From positions 1 to 23,561 of the forward strand of contig JAYSRU010000253.1 in assembly GCA_043720875.1 (NCBI GenBank): a DNA stretch of 23,561 nucleotides, in the 5' to 3' direction. The stretch is from JAYSRU01 sp043720875 (GTDB lineage Bacteria > Bacteroidota > Bacteroidia > Flavobacteriales_D > Crocinitomicaceae). Under the pieces are notes generated by a model that saw nothing but the letters and a program-made list of their open reading frames with translations, was not told the origin of the DNA and ran no database searches. This document shows, piece after piece, positions 16,082 to 23,561 of the stretch (position 1 is its first letter; each line of letters opens with the position of its first letter). A program made the position numbers and the translations under genes.

Positions 16082-17920
16082 TTACTTAATTCCTTTCATC
16101 ATTTTCACTAAAACGCTGCTTAATAAGAATAATATTATTGCAGCACCTCCAGCTAAGTATACAAAAAGCATAAAGAATGAATTCAAATTGTTAATTTGTA
16201 ACCCTAAAAACGATTTTTCAACATTAACCGCCTTTCTTGCGAAATCAACTTTAACCTTCTTTACAATTTGTAAATTAGCTTCTTGCGTAGCTTTATCTTT
16301 TGTTTCAGGAAACAAAGTGCTAAATTGGATTGCGGAATAGCTTATGTTTTTGTCTCCAGGTTTCTTGAAAGTAAGACTAGTTGAATCTTTAGCTTTTAAA
16401 TCTGTTAAGAACGCTGTATGACCATTTACAGAATATTCTTTCTCTAAGGCACGTACTTCAGTTCTTGTTAATTGTGGATCTGGATAGAAACCGCTTAAAA
16501 ATCCTGCAAAATTATTTGCTGCTGCTGTTGAAAGGAACCAAACACCCATTAAGAGTGAAGCAAATCGAACAGGTGCAAGCTTATTTACCATCGAAAGTCC
16601 AATTGGCGATAAGAACAACTCACCTACTGTGTGAATTAAGTACAATGATGTTAACCAAAAGATACTAACCTTAACACTTGGATCTAATCCTTTTACTCCC
16701 ATCGCAATTACTATGTAACCTACAGCTAAGAAAAATAAACCGAAAGCTTGTTTGTAAGGCGACGCTGGTTCGCGGTTTACTTTAGCTAATTTGGTCCATA
16801 AAATTGAAACCACTGGCGCTAATATTACAATGAAAATGGCATTAAAGCTACTAAACCAACTAGAAGGCATTTCCCAACCAAATATCACCCGATCAGTTTG
16901 CTCTTCTGCGAAGAAAGAAAGAGATGCTCCTGCTTGCTCAAATGCCGCCCAAAAGAAGATTACGAAGAATGCAATAATGAATATTACTAGGATTCGTGAT
17001 CGTTCGATTGCAGTAAGTGACTTATCCATAATAATAATTAATGGGAAGGCTACAGTTCCAGCAAAAATGAAACAAGAAATCCAATTGTTAACCGTATCCA
17101 TTACACCACCTTCTCCATCAAAAAACACAGCAAATCTTAAAGTGAATAGAATTGCAATTCCTACAATCATTCCAACCAATACGTTGCTAGCGCCTTTCTT
17201 ACTTACTTCAGGAATTGAAGAATCTACAGTGCCTAACTTTGCTGCTTCATTCTTTAAACGCAAAACATTCGGCTCAATTCCTACTGGTTCTCCTGAAGGA
17301 GTAATCAAATATTTATCTTTTGCACGTTGGAAAATAATCAATGAAAGTATCATTCCGATACACGCCAATAAGAATCCCCATTTAAAATCAGCAGGGTTTC
17401 CTGTTTGTCCAACAAAACCACATAACAATGGTGCGAAAAAAGCGCCCAAGTTAATACCCATGTAGAAAATTGTATAAGCAGAATCTTTACGCGTATCTGT
17501 CTCCGTATACAATTGTCCAACCATTGTAGAAATGTTTGGCTTAAAGAATCCGTTTCCAAAAATTAACGAAGTTAAACCAACAACCATCAAAATAACTGCG
17601 AGTTTCGGTGAGGTATAGTTTAAAGCAGACAAGAACATAAAAAGCTGACCAATTGCCATCATTACACCTCCAATAAAAATAGATTTTCTATTTCCCCAAA
17701 TATTATCAGCGAAATAACCTCCTAAAATTGGAGTCAAATAAACTAATCCAGTATATGATCCATAAATTCCAGAAGCAGTTTCTTTATCTAAAAGTAAAGC
17801 TTGGGTCAAATAAAATACGAAAATTGCTCGCATTCCATAATAACTAAAACGCTCCCATAATTCTGTTGAGAACAATAAATATAATCCTTTCGGATGCCCT
17901 TTTTGTACTTTGCTTTCCAT
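16082..17920 (-). CDS. POT-family proton-coupled oligopeptide transporter (peptide MFS transporter), copy 2
   Basis: A 612-residue POT/PTR2 transporter. It has the ELWERFSYY proton-coupling motif near residue 17, GGYFADNIWGNRKSIFIGG in the first cytoplasmic loop, GNGFFKPNISTMVGQLY and the FYMGINLGAF signature. Its extra sequence is placed differently from copy 1: about 100 hydrophilic residues (roughly 475-577, rich in K, D, E and T) lie just before the final membrane segment. The two copies are clearly diverged in sequence, so they are not a recent tandem duplication and may take different peptides. The gene is divergent from tcdA across a 134-base AT-rich region. Confidence 0.93.
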   Translation of the reverse strand: MESKVQKGHPKGLYLLFSTELWERFSYYGMRAIFVFYLTQALLLDKETASGIYGSYTGLVYLTPILGGYFADNIWGNRKSIFIGGVMMAIGQLFMFLSALNYTSPKLAVILMVVGLTSLIFGNGFFKPNISTMVGQLYTETDTRKDSAYTIFYMGINLGAFFAPLLCGFVGQTGNPADFKWGFLLACIGMILSLIIFQRAKDKYLITPSGEPVGIEPNVLRLKNEAAKLGTVDSSIPEVSKKGASNVLVGMIVGIAILFTLRFAVFFDGEGGVMDTVNNWISCFIFAGTVAFPLIIIMDKSLTAIERSRILVIFIIAFFVIFFWAAFEQAGASLSFFAEEQTDRVIFGWEMPSSWFSSFNAIFIVILAPVVSILWTKLAKVNREPASPYKQAFGLFFLAVGYIVIAMGVKGLDPSVKVSIFWLTSLYLIHTVGELFLSPIGLSMVNKLAPVRFASLLMGVWFLSTAAANNFAGFLSGFYPDPQLTRTEVRALEKEYSVNGHTAFLTDLKAKDSTSLTFKKPGDKNISYSAIQFSTLFPETKDKATQEANLQIVKKVKVDFARKAVNVEKSFLGLQINNLNSFFMLFVYLAGGAAIILFLLSSVLVKMMKGIK

Positions 17921-18022
17921 CTAAATTTATTTTTTGAATGCCAAAGATGTACAATTTTCTCCAAAAAACAAGTGTTACGCATTTTCATTTCTCGTTTTTA
18001 TTCAAAAAAACGATTAAAACGT

Positions 18023-18030
18023 TACTTTTG
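18023..18030 (+). promoter_or_regulatory. Promoter -7 element (TACTTTTG) for tcdA
   Basis: TACTTTTG matches the Bacteroidota TAnnTTTG consensus and ends 24 bases before the tcdA ATG. The same octamer occurs before ffh. A clear -33 TTTG is not seen. Confidence 0.5.
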
Positions 18031-18054
18031 CACTTTAAATTTTAACATTATCAA

Positions 18055-18804
18055 ATGACAGATTGGCTCGGACGTTCAGAATTACTTATTGGAAAGGAAG
18101 GATTAGCTAAGCTCAAGGCAGCTCATGTATTGGTTGTTGGTTTGGGCGGGATAGGGTCATTCGCTGCAGAATTTATTGCCCGAAGTGGTGTTGGAACGAT
18201 TACTTTAATCGACGGTGATGTTTTTGATATCAGTAACAAAAACAGACAACTCACCGCATTAGATTCTACAATTGGTAGAAACAAAGCGGTCGTACTTGCC
18301 GAAAGATTACGTGACATCAACCCTGAAATCGTATTAAATGTTATTGAAGAGTTTGTAATGCCCGAACGAGTATGGGAAATCCTTGAAGAATATAAGCCAA
18401 ACTATGTTATGGATTGTATCGATTCGCTTACGCCAAAAATAGAATGGATTATCGCGTGTAAACGAACAAAAACGAAAATAATTACCCATCTCGGCGCAGG
18501 GGGTAAAATGGATGCATCGCGTGTTCAAGCAGTAGCTCTAGAGAACACTTACAATTGTAAACTAGGCCATCATGTCAAAAAACGGATGAAAAAATCTAAA
18601 GTAGGTTTCAAAGGTGTTCGTGCTGTATTTTCTTCCGAATTACAGCAAAAAGATTCGTTAAAAATGACAGATGGATTGAATTTCAAGAAATCGTTTTATG
18701 GTACTATTTCTTACATGCCAGCTCTTTTCGGATTGGTTGGTGCAGCTGATGTTATTCGCTACCTCACTTCTGAGTTCAACGATCAAAACAAGGCTCAGGA
18801 TTAA
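18055..18804 (+). CDS. tcdA: tRNA threonylcarbamoyladenosine dehydratase (TcdA/CsdL-like)
   Basis: A 249-residue ThiF/HesA/E1-like enzyme. TcdA uses ATP to cyclise t6A at position 37 of ANN-decoding tRNAs to ct6A. The nucleotide-binding loop GLGGIGS is at residues 29-35, followed by IDGDVFDISNKNRQL with the conserved D-x-N-x-N-R-Q pattern. The middle MDCIDSLTPKIEWI and THLGAGGKMDASRV segments are typical of the TcdA branch and separate it from MoeB and ThiF, as does the absence of paired zinc-binding CxxC motifs. The protein is slightly shorter than the E. coli enzyme (268 residues as I recall). It has its own promoter element and ends 108 bases before the aminopeptidase gene. Confidence 0.92.
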   Translation: MTDWLGRSELLIGKEGLAKLKAAHVLVVGLGGIGSFAAEFIARSGVGTITLIDGDVFDISNKNRQLTALDSTIGRNKAVVLAERLRDINPEIVLNVIEEFVMPERVWEILEEYKPNYVMDCIDSLTPKIEWIIACKRTKTKIITHLGAGGKMDASRVQAVALENTYNCKLGHHVKKRMKKSKVGFKGVRAVFSSELQQKDSLKMTDGLNFKKSFYGTISYMPALFGLVGAADVIRYLTSEFNDQNKAQD

Positions 18805-18863
18805 CAAAATAGCTTTTGTACCGATAATTTAGTCGAACAAAACACGTAATTAGACGAGAATCA

Positions 18864-18894
18864 TTTGTTTAAACGAATTAATCCATTATTTTTG
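18864..18894 (+). promoter_or_regulatory. Consensus Bacteroidota promoter for the M1 aminopeptidase gene
   Basis: TTTG at 18864-18867, a 19-base spacer, then TATTTTTG at 18887-18894. Both elements and the spacing match the known primary sigma factor consensus TTTG-N19/21-TAnnTTTG. The -7 element ends 18 bases before the ATG at 18913. This is the best promoter in the window. Confidence 0.7.
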
Positions 18895-18912
18895 TAAACC
18901 TAATAAAAGTTT

Positions 18913-20826
18913 ATGTTCAAATCATTTTCAATACTTCTTGTTCTCCTAATATTAAGCGCTTGTTCTGGTGCCAGCAACAAGGATACCGATACTACGGGCA
19001 AAACAGAAAAAAATGTACCAATTCTCAGCCAAATACCTACGGATGAGCACAGTTACAGCAATATCAATGAAATAAGAACTAAGCACTTAGCGCTTGAACT
19101 CGACATAAATTTCGAGAATAAAACCATCTACGGCGTTGCTCGACATTCCATGATAAACAATGGTGCGGACACTGCTATTTTCGACATTAAAGCATTGAAA
19201 ATTCAACGTGTAACGGTGGGCAAGAAAGGTGCTGAAAAGGAAGCAAATTATGTTATTGGACTGGAGGATGCATTACTCGGTGCTCCTTTAAAAATTTCGA
19301 TCCCTAAAAACACAGCAGATATTAATATCTATTATCAAACAACTGAAAATACAGAAGCAATAGACTGGCTACCTGCCTCTCTGACAAATGGTAAAAAGCA
19401 TCCTTATTTATACACTCAAGGTCAAGCGATTTTAACGCGTACTTGGATTCCTGTTCAATGTACTCCGGCTATTAGAATTACCTATTCTGCAGATGTTAAG
19501 GTTCCAAAAGAATTAATGGCTTTAATGAGTGCATCGAACCCAACAGAAAAGAACGAAACCGGGAACTATCATTTTGAAATGAAGCAGCCTATCCCCTCTT
19601 ACCTAATTGCTTTGGCAGTTGGGGATTTAGAATATCGAAAATTAGGTAAAAACTGTGGTGTATATTCTGAACCAGGCTCTGTTGATGTTTGTGCGCGTGA
19701 GTTTGAAGATTTACCTTCAATGATTTCGGCTGCAGAAAACTTATACGGTAAATACCAGTGGGAACAATATGATATAATTGTTTTACCAAATAGTTTCCCT
19801 TTTGGAGGAATGGAAAACCCTAGATTGACATTTGCCAACCCTACACTTATTGCGGGAGACAAATCATTGATTTCTGTTATTGCGCACGAACTTGCACATT
19901 CATGGTCGGGTAACTTGGTAACGAATGCTACTTGGAACGATTTCTGGCTCAATGAAGGCTTTACGGTTTATTTCGAGAACAGAATTATGGAATCTTTATA
20001 CGGTAAAGAAAGATCTGACATGTTAGCATTAATCGAGTTCCAAGAATTAGAAGATGAAAATCGCTTGATTAATTCTGGTAAAAATCCGGACGACACACAT
20101 TTAAAACTAAACCTAAAAGACAGAAGTCCGGATGACGGAATGACTTCAATTGCCTACGTTAAAGGTGCATTCTTCTTAAAGACATTAGAAGAAAAAGTGG
20201 GTAGGAAAGAATTTGATAAGTTTCTGAAAGCCTATTTTGCTCAGTTCAAATTCAAAACCATAACAACAGAAATGTTTGAAGAGTTTTTGAATAAAAAGTT
20301 ATTGATGCCTACTGGAACAAAATTCAATACCGACGAATGGTTATATGGTCGTGGAATTCCTAAAAATTGTGCACGTGTTGAATCTGATCGTTTCAAGAAT
20401 ATGGAGAAAATGGCTGACAATTACCTAGCTAAATCTAAAAAAGTATTCAAAAAAGTTAAACGAGAAGATTTCATTACGCAAGAATGGTTGGCCTTCATTA
20501 GACATCTGCCAAAACAATCAGATCCTAAAAAATTAGCCGAACTCGATGCAATTTTCAACTTTAAAGGATGGGGTAATTCTGAAATTATGGCAGAATGGTA
20601 TGTGCTTGGAATTAATTCGGGTTACTTAGGTATTCGTCCAGAAATGAATAAATTCTTGAATCGTGTGGGTCGACGTAAATTCTTAGCTCCAATTTATACT
20701 GCATTGGCTTCAACTCCCGAAAATAAAGCATGGGCGATAAAAGTGTATGCTGAAGCACAAGATGGTTATCATTCAGTTGCAAAAATAACGATCGAAGACA
20801 TCCTTGGGTTGAAAGTAGCTAAGTAG
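18913..20826 (+). CDS. M1 family metallopeptidase, lipoprotein aminopeptidase (leukotriene-A4-hydrolase-like)
   Basis: A 637-residue zinc aminopeptidase that removes N-terminal residues from peptides. It starts with a lipoprotein signal, MFKSFSILLVLLILSAC, with the lipid-bearing cysteine at residue 17, so it acts in the periplasm or at the surface. The substrate motif GGMEN is at 298-302. The zinc site is HELAH (H325, E326, H329) with E348 in NEGF, the proper HExxH-x18-E spacing. The proton-donor tyrosine is Y415 in AYVKG. The C-terminal helical domain (about 480-637, with NSGYLGIRPEMN and GRRKFLAPIYTAL) matches the LTA4H C-terminal domain. Its epoxide-hydrolase tyrosine position is methionine (M410), so only peptidase activity is expected. 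Confidence 0.94.
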   Translation: MFKSFSILLVLLILSACSGASNKDTDTTGKTEKNVPILSQIPTDEHSYSNINEIRTKHLALELDINFENKTIYGVARHSMINNGADTAIFDIKALKIQRVTVGKKGAEKEANYVIGLEDALLGAPLKISIPKNTADINIYYQTTENTEAIDWLPASLTNGKKHPYLYTQGQAILTRTWIPVQCTPAIRITYSADVKVPKELMALMSASNPTEKNETGNYHFEMKQPIPSYLIALAVGDLEYRKLGKNCGVYSEPGSVDVCAREFEDLPSMISAAENLYGKYQWEQYDIIVLPNSFPFGGMENPRLTFANPTLIAGDKSLISVIAHELAHSWSGNLVTNATWNDFWLNEGFTVYFENRIMESLYGKERSDMLALIEFQELEDENRLINSGKNPDDTHLKLNLKDRSPDDGMTSIAYVKGAFFLKTLEEKVGRKEFDKFLKAYFAQFKFKTITTEMFEEFLNKKLLMPTGTKFNTDEWLYGRGIPKNCARVESDRFKNMEKMADNYLAKSKKVFKKVKREDFITQEWLAFIRHLPKQSDPKKLAELDAIFNFKGWGNSEIMAEWYVLGINSGYLGIRPEMNKFLNRVGRRKFLAPIYTALASTPENKAWAIKVYAEAQDGYHSVAKITIEDILGLKVAK

Positions 20827-20898
20827 TAACGCTCAATAACGCATTAGGATTTGAATGGATTAGATTGTTATTCTTTTTATAGTCCGGAACATTAGCAC

Positions 20899-20937
20899 AA
20901 AATAATGTCCCCACCTTACTAAGGGGGACATTATTTT
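20899..20937. terminator. Bidirectional terminator between convergent genes
   Basis: A perfect 14-bp stem, AAAATAATGTCCCC pairing with GGGGACATTATTTT, with an 11-base loop and T/A runs on both sides. It lies between the M1 peptidase gene (plus) and the small lipoprotein gene (minus) and should stop both. Confidence 0.92.
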
Positions 20938-20954
20938 TTAATAATAATAATGTA

Positions 20955-21398
20955 TTATTTTTTTCTGTTCGCAGCTTTTAAACATTTTAAAACCTTACGG
21001 TCGTGTGCAGTTCTTTGGTCTGGGTTAGTTTGGTCAAACGTAGTAAGTTCTTTGCATTTTTTGTCTACATAATCCCAACGGGCCATCAACTTAGTTTCTT
21101 GAGCTGGTGACATTTTTTTCTCAAATGCATCCGTGATCGAATCGTTAGCTAAAACACACGTACAAAAATCCCATTGCTCACCATATTTCTTTTCGATCAA
21201 AGCTGCATTTTTTATCTCTTCTTTCGCTTGAGAAACTGACACGCCTCCATTTGCTTTTGCAACAGCATCTTCAGCATTTTGAGCCGGGACAATAGTGTCC
21301 ACTTCTTTTACAACCTCCACTTTCTCAGGTTTAACGGCATCCGAATTACAAGCCGTAAAGCTGTAAATGCATAGGATTGAAAGTAAAAATGATTTCAT
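20955..21398 (-). CDS. Small cysteine-containing lipoprotein, function unknown
   Basis: Read from the ATG at 21398 this is a 147-residue lipoprotein: signal MKSFLLSILCIYSFTAC with the lipid-bearing cysteine at 17. A linker rich in V, E, K and A (about 18-70) tethers a basic C-terminal domain holding C79 and C81 (FCTCV), C115 and C139. Those four cysteines could make two disulfides in the periplasm. The segment DAFEKKMSPAQETKLMARWDYVDKKCKEL resembles uncharacterised Bacteroidota lipoproteins as far as I recall, but I cannot name a family. The frame extends two codons to a TTG at 21404; the ATG is the simpler start. It is co-directional with the BtuG-like gene, 111 bases downstream. Confidence 0.78.
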   Translation of the reverse strand: MKSFLLSILCIYSFTACNSDAVKPEKVEVVKEVDTIVPAQNAEDAVAKANGGVSVSQAKEEIKNAALIEKKYGEQWDFCTCVLANDSITDAFEKKMSPAQETKLMARWDYVDKKCKELTTFDQTNPDQRTAHDRKVLKCLKAANRKK

Positions 21399-21435
21399 GT
21401 TCAAGTTGATTTATTAAAAAGTGTAATACAAAGAA

Positions 21436-21454
21436 AATACTATTTCCTAGTATT
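21436..21454 (-). terminator. Weak hairpin after the beta-propeller gene
   Basis: AATACTA and TAGTATT form a perfect 7-bp stem with a 5-base loop (GGAAA on the minus strand), followed on that strand by TTTCTTTG. It could be a weak terminator for the beta-propeller gene or a leader hairpin for the small lipoprotein gene. The stem is AU-rich, so the call is uncertain. Confidence 0.35.
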
Positions 21455-21509
21455 GAACGCATAAATCAAAATAATATTCGATTTATTTAATAAATTCTAG
21501 CAAACTGAA

Positions 21510-22565
21510 TTAATAAAACAACAACTTACTTGGATTGATACCCGTATTCCATTTCCTAAGAAATGAACCGCTGGCGTTAAACTCGTACAATTCTCCTGTA
21601 GTAGTATAGTTTTTAGCATCTGTAAGATAAATTAATCCCGTAACCGGATTGATCTGCATGTGGTAGGGTTTCGTAAGTGTTGCGCCAGACAAAAAATTAC
21701 TATTTTCTATAACATTAGATGCAATGTCATATTTCCATATCGCTTGACTTGCACCAGATTCTGCAATCATCATTAACTTGGTGTTTACCACTGTAATTTC
21801 CGAAATAGACCAATTCGCGGTAAATGAGATGGTGTTAGTGCTAGAACTAATTTTCACAAATTTCGGTTGCACACTGCTGTAATTTCCTCGTACTGCAATA
21901 AAAACATTACCCTGTCCATCAGCCGCAATCGCTCCAGGATTCTTACCCACAACAATTTTTACAGTCTCGGTAAGACTAGTCGCACTTATGACAGAAACTG
22001 TAGAGTCTAAAATCGGGAAATCTAGGCCTCCAGAATTAGAAACATAAACGTTGCCTCCACTTGCACAAATTTGATCTGGATTTTTCCCAACAGCAATTCG
22101 AGTTACTAACTGAATATTGGCTGTGTCCAAAACATCTACAAACCCGTCGAAGCACGAAACAAATACGTTTCCACCAGAAACAGTAATTGATCTAGGCTGT
22201 TTCGCAGCTCCTGAACTTGTTTGCATCATAACCTGTTTAATGAGTTTACCGGTATACGCATCCAACACTTCAAGTGTACTAGATACATTCACCACAATAT
22301 ATATTTTGCCGCCATATCGCACCATATCGTTACCTGTATCTCCTAATCCTCTGCCAATTTTTGTTTCGAAAAAGCTATTGTCGTTCGTGTTTTGGGTAAA
22401 ATCAACCCAAGTCAACGAACTATTATTTTGTTGAAACAAGCCTTCATTTAATACGATTATTCCATTACTCATGTTGGTTGAAACAGGATTCTTCGGCTTG
22501 TGCTTTTTACACGCTATTGTAAAAGAAACTACAAGGAGTAGTATTCCAAATTTATTTAAACCCAT
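21510..22565 (-). CDS. BtuG-like (YncE/DUF5074-type) beta-propeller lipoprotein
   Basis: A 351-residue lipoprotein (signal MGLNKFGILLLVVSFTIAC, cysteine 19) made of repeating beta-propeller blades. Blade-like repeats are visible: QPRSITVSGGNVFVSCFDG, VGKNPDQICASGGNVYVSNS and VGKNPGAIAADGQGNVFIAV. GLGDTGNDMVRYGGKIYIVVN near the N-terminus is typical of DUF5074/YncE-like proteins next to TonB-dependent receptors. In Bacteroides, such proteins (BtuG) bind vitamin B12 at the surface and cap BtuB. Here the gene overlaps the receptor's 3' end by 14 bases, supporting a working pair. A corrinoid substrate is inferred; another ligand cannot be excluded. The residues after cysteine 19 are KKHK, lacking the acidic export signal of many surface lipoproteins. 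Confidence 0.85.
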   Translation of the reverse strand: MGLNKFGILLLVVSFTIACKKHKPKNPVSTNMSNGIIVLNEGLFQQNNSSLTWVDFTQNTNDNSFFETKIGRGLGDTGNDMVRYGGKIYIVVNVSSTLEVLDAYTGKLIKQVMMQTSSGAAKQPRSITVSGGNVFVSCFDGFVDVLDTANIQLVTRIAVGKNPDQICASGGNVYVSNSGGLDFPILDSTVSVISATSLTETVKIVVGKNPGAIAADGQGNVFIAVRGNYSSVQPKFVKISSSTNTISFTANWSISEITVVNTKLMMIAESGASQAIWKYDIASNVIENSNFLSGATLTKPYHMQINPVTGLIYLTDAKNYTTTGELYEFNASGSFLRKWNTGINPSKLLFY

Positions 22566-23561
22566 AAACTAAAGTTATTTGATAATTAATGCCTGGCATA
22601 AAATAGTTTTTAACGTAGGCATAGGATGTATTGGTTAAATTTTTGACGTTAAGTATGCCTTTAAATGTGTTTCTTGCCACTGTAAATTTACTCCAAATGG
22701 CTAAATCAACTAAACTAAAATACGAAATTTCATTAGAAGAAATGTTTTGTGTTAGGCTATATCTAGCGCTTACAAAATTATAGTTAACTGTAACACCTAT
22801 CTTTTTGTAACCATAAGTAAAAGATGCATTGGACGAATGTAAGGGTTGATATGGTAAAATATTTTTATAGGTAGTAGATGTAGCATCAGTTTTATCCATA
22901 ATTCGTTGATAGGAATAGGTTCCAGCAAGTTCAAATGAATGATTGTGCATGGTTTTGGTCATTTCCACTTTCGATTCAAACCCATACCCCTGACTTTTTC
23001 CAATATTTTGAATCGACCATTGAAATAAATTTTTGGTCGGAATGGCAAGAATTCGATTTTCAATTATGTTATAAAAAACATCTAATACTCCTCTAAATGA
23101 CCATGTCTTACTTGACTTCATTGCACTTATTTGCGCATTAACTTGATTAGAAAGTTCTGGTTTCAAATTTAGATTACCGATTTGTTGATAATACAGTTCA
23201 TTGAAACTAGGTAAGCGAAAACTTGACTTATAAAAAATTGTAGGTCGTATAGAAAACGAACCTTTTATATTGCAGCTTAAGCCAAAAAAGCCAATCAACT
23301 GATTCTTCCAATTGGTTCTTTGCAACGAATCTAGCGAACTATAAAATGTATTACCAATAAATGATTGCAGATCAATTCGGCCAATTTTCCCATTAACTCC
23401 CACTACACTCACTTCAGTTATCCGTGTTGGGTTTATGCTATAGTTCAACGTTTGCAAACGTTGAACCGCCATTTCATTACTTGTAAAAAGACTCCAATTC
23501 GTATCGATGTGATACTTTAGCGTTGAACCTATCGTGGCATTCTCGCTTATAAATGTTGAGG
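22552..23561 (-). CDS. TonB-dependent receptor, C-terminal part (probable BtuB-like)
   Basis: The frame is open from the right edge of the window to the stop at 22552, giving at least 336 residues of a beta-barrel and no start; the Met at 23472 is internal, because the upstream codons read in frame as barrel strands (ATIGSTLKYHIDTNWSLFTS). Barrel features include PTIFYKSSFRLPSFNELYYQ followed by NLKPELSNQVNAQI, VDLAIWSKFTV, and a C-terminal GILNVKNLTNTSYAYVKNYF then MPGINYQITLVYGFK. The FRLPSFNELYY…NLKPE pattern is a standard TonB-dependent receptor signature. The plug domain and TonB box lie outside. The MPG-x-x-Y ending and the BtuG-like partner suggest a cobalamin transporter, but this rests on context. 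Confidence 0.88.
   Translation of the reverse strand, partial: STFISENATIGSTLKYHIDTNWSLFTSNEMAVQRLQTLNYSINPTRITEVSVVGVNGKIGRIDLQSFIGNTFYSSLDSLQRTNWKNQLIGFFGLSCNIKGSFSIRPTIFYKSSFRLPSFNELYYQQIGNLNLKPELSNQVNAQISAMKSSKTWSFRGVLDVFYNIIENRILAIPTKNLFQWSIQNIGKSQGYGFESKVEMTKTMHNHSFELAGTYSYQRIMDKTDATSTTYKNILPYQPLHSSNASFTYGYKKIGVTVNYNFVSARYSLTQNISSNEISYFSLVDLAIWSKFTVARNTFKGILNVKNLTNTSYAYVKNYFMPGINYQITLVYGFK

Noticed and set aside
16791..17465. Long plus-strand open frame (224 codons) inside the second transporter gene
   Set aside because: It is antisense to a complete POT gene with all family motifs, has a composition rich in K, I, N and P typical of a mirrored membrane-protein frame, and has no leader or promoter.
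14374..17920. Recent tandem duplication of the two transporter genes
   Set aside because: They share only family motifs; lengths, loops and most residues differ, so they are old paralogues.
18805..18830. Terminator after tcdA (CAAAATAGCTTTTG hairpin)
   Set aside because: Only a 5-bp AT-rich stem with no T run after it; too weak to call.
1..23561. CRISPR arrays, tRNA or rRNA genes, insertion sequences, prophage genes
   Set aside because: No regularly spaced repeats, cloverleaf-like segments, transposase motifs or phage proteins were seen on either strand.

Overview
This is a low-GC, gene-dense stretch of a Bacteroidota chromosome, most likely from Flavobacteriales and possibly near Crocinitomicaceae. 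The placement is inference from four things. First, the run bamD–rpoZ–coaBC–DUF4835(PorD)–recN is a familiar flavobacterial block. Second, several promoters match the Bacteroidota -7 element TAnnTTTG. Third, leaders are A-rich with no clear Shine-Dalgarno. Fourth, families largely specific to the phylum are present (GSCFA, CE4-like protein with a DUF7033-type N-terminus, BtuG-type beta-propeller). No rRNA, tRNA, CRISPR array, insertion sequence or phage gene was seen, and no stretch over 300 bases lacks a gene.

Layout. Positions 1-7095 (minus strand) form one tight housekeeping run, transcribed ffh, ychF, bamD, rpoZ, coaBC, porD-like, recN, with recN leaving the window. A 161-base divergent promoter region follows. 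Positions 7257-10237 (plus) hold aconitase, a strong terminator and a small outer-membrane beta-barrel gene. Positions 10314-14377 (plus) hold radC, wecB, a CE4-like deacetylase and a GSCFA protein with 4-, 1- and 8-base overlaps, so they are very likely co-translated. Positions 14374-17920 (minus) hold two diverged POT-family peptide transporters separated by a terminator. Positions 18055-20826 (plus) hold tcdA and a lipoprotein M1 aminopeptidase. A bidirectional terminator separates the latter from a minus-strand block: a small cysteine-containing lipoprotein, a BtuG-like beta-propeller lipoprotein, and the 3' part of a TonB-dependent receptor.

How the genes work together. The first block links membrane protein targeting (Ffh), outer-membrane assembly (BamD), a probable type IX secretion factor (PorD-like), transcription (omega), CoA synthesis and DNA repair (RecN). 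The peptide transporters and the M1 aminopeptidase suit a peptide-using bacterium. The two most interesting parts are the coupled radC/wecB/deacetylase/GSCFA cassette, which looks like an uncharacterised glycan-modifying module, and the receptor plus beta-propeller pair at the right edge, which resembles the BtuB-BtuG corrinoid capture system of Bacteroides.

Start codons were moved from TTG to downstream ATG for ffh, bamD and the small lipoprotein, where a signal peptide, family N-terminus or promoter position supports it.
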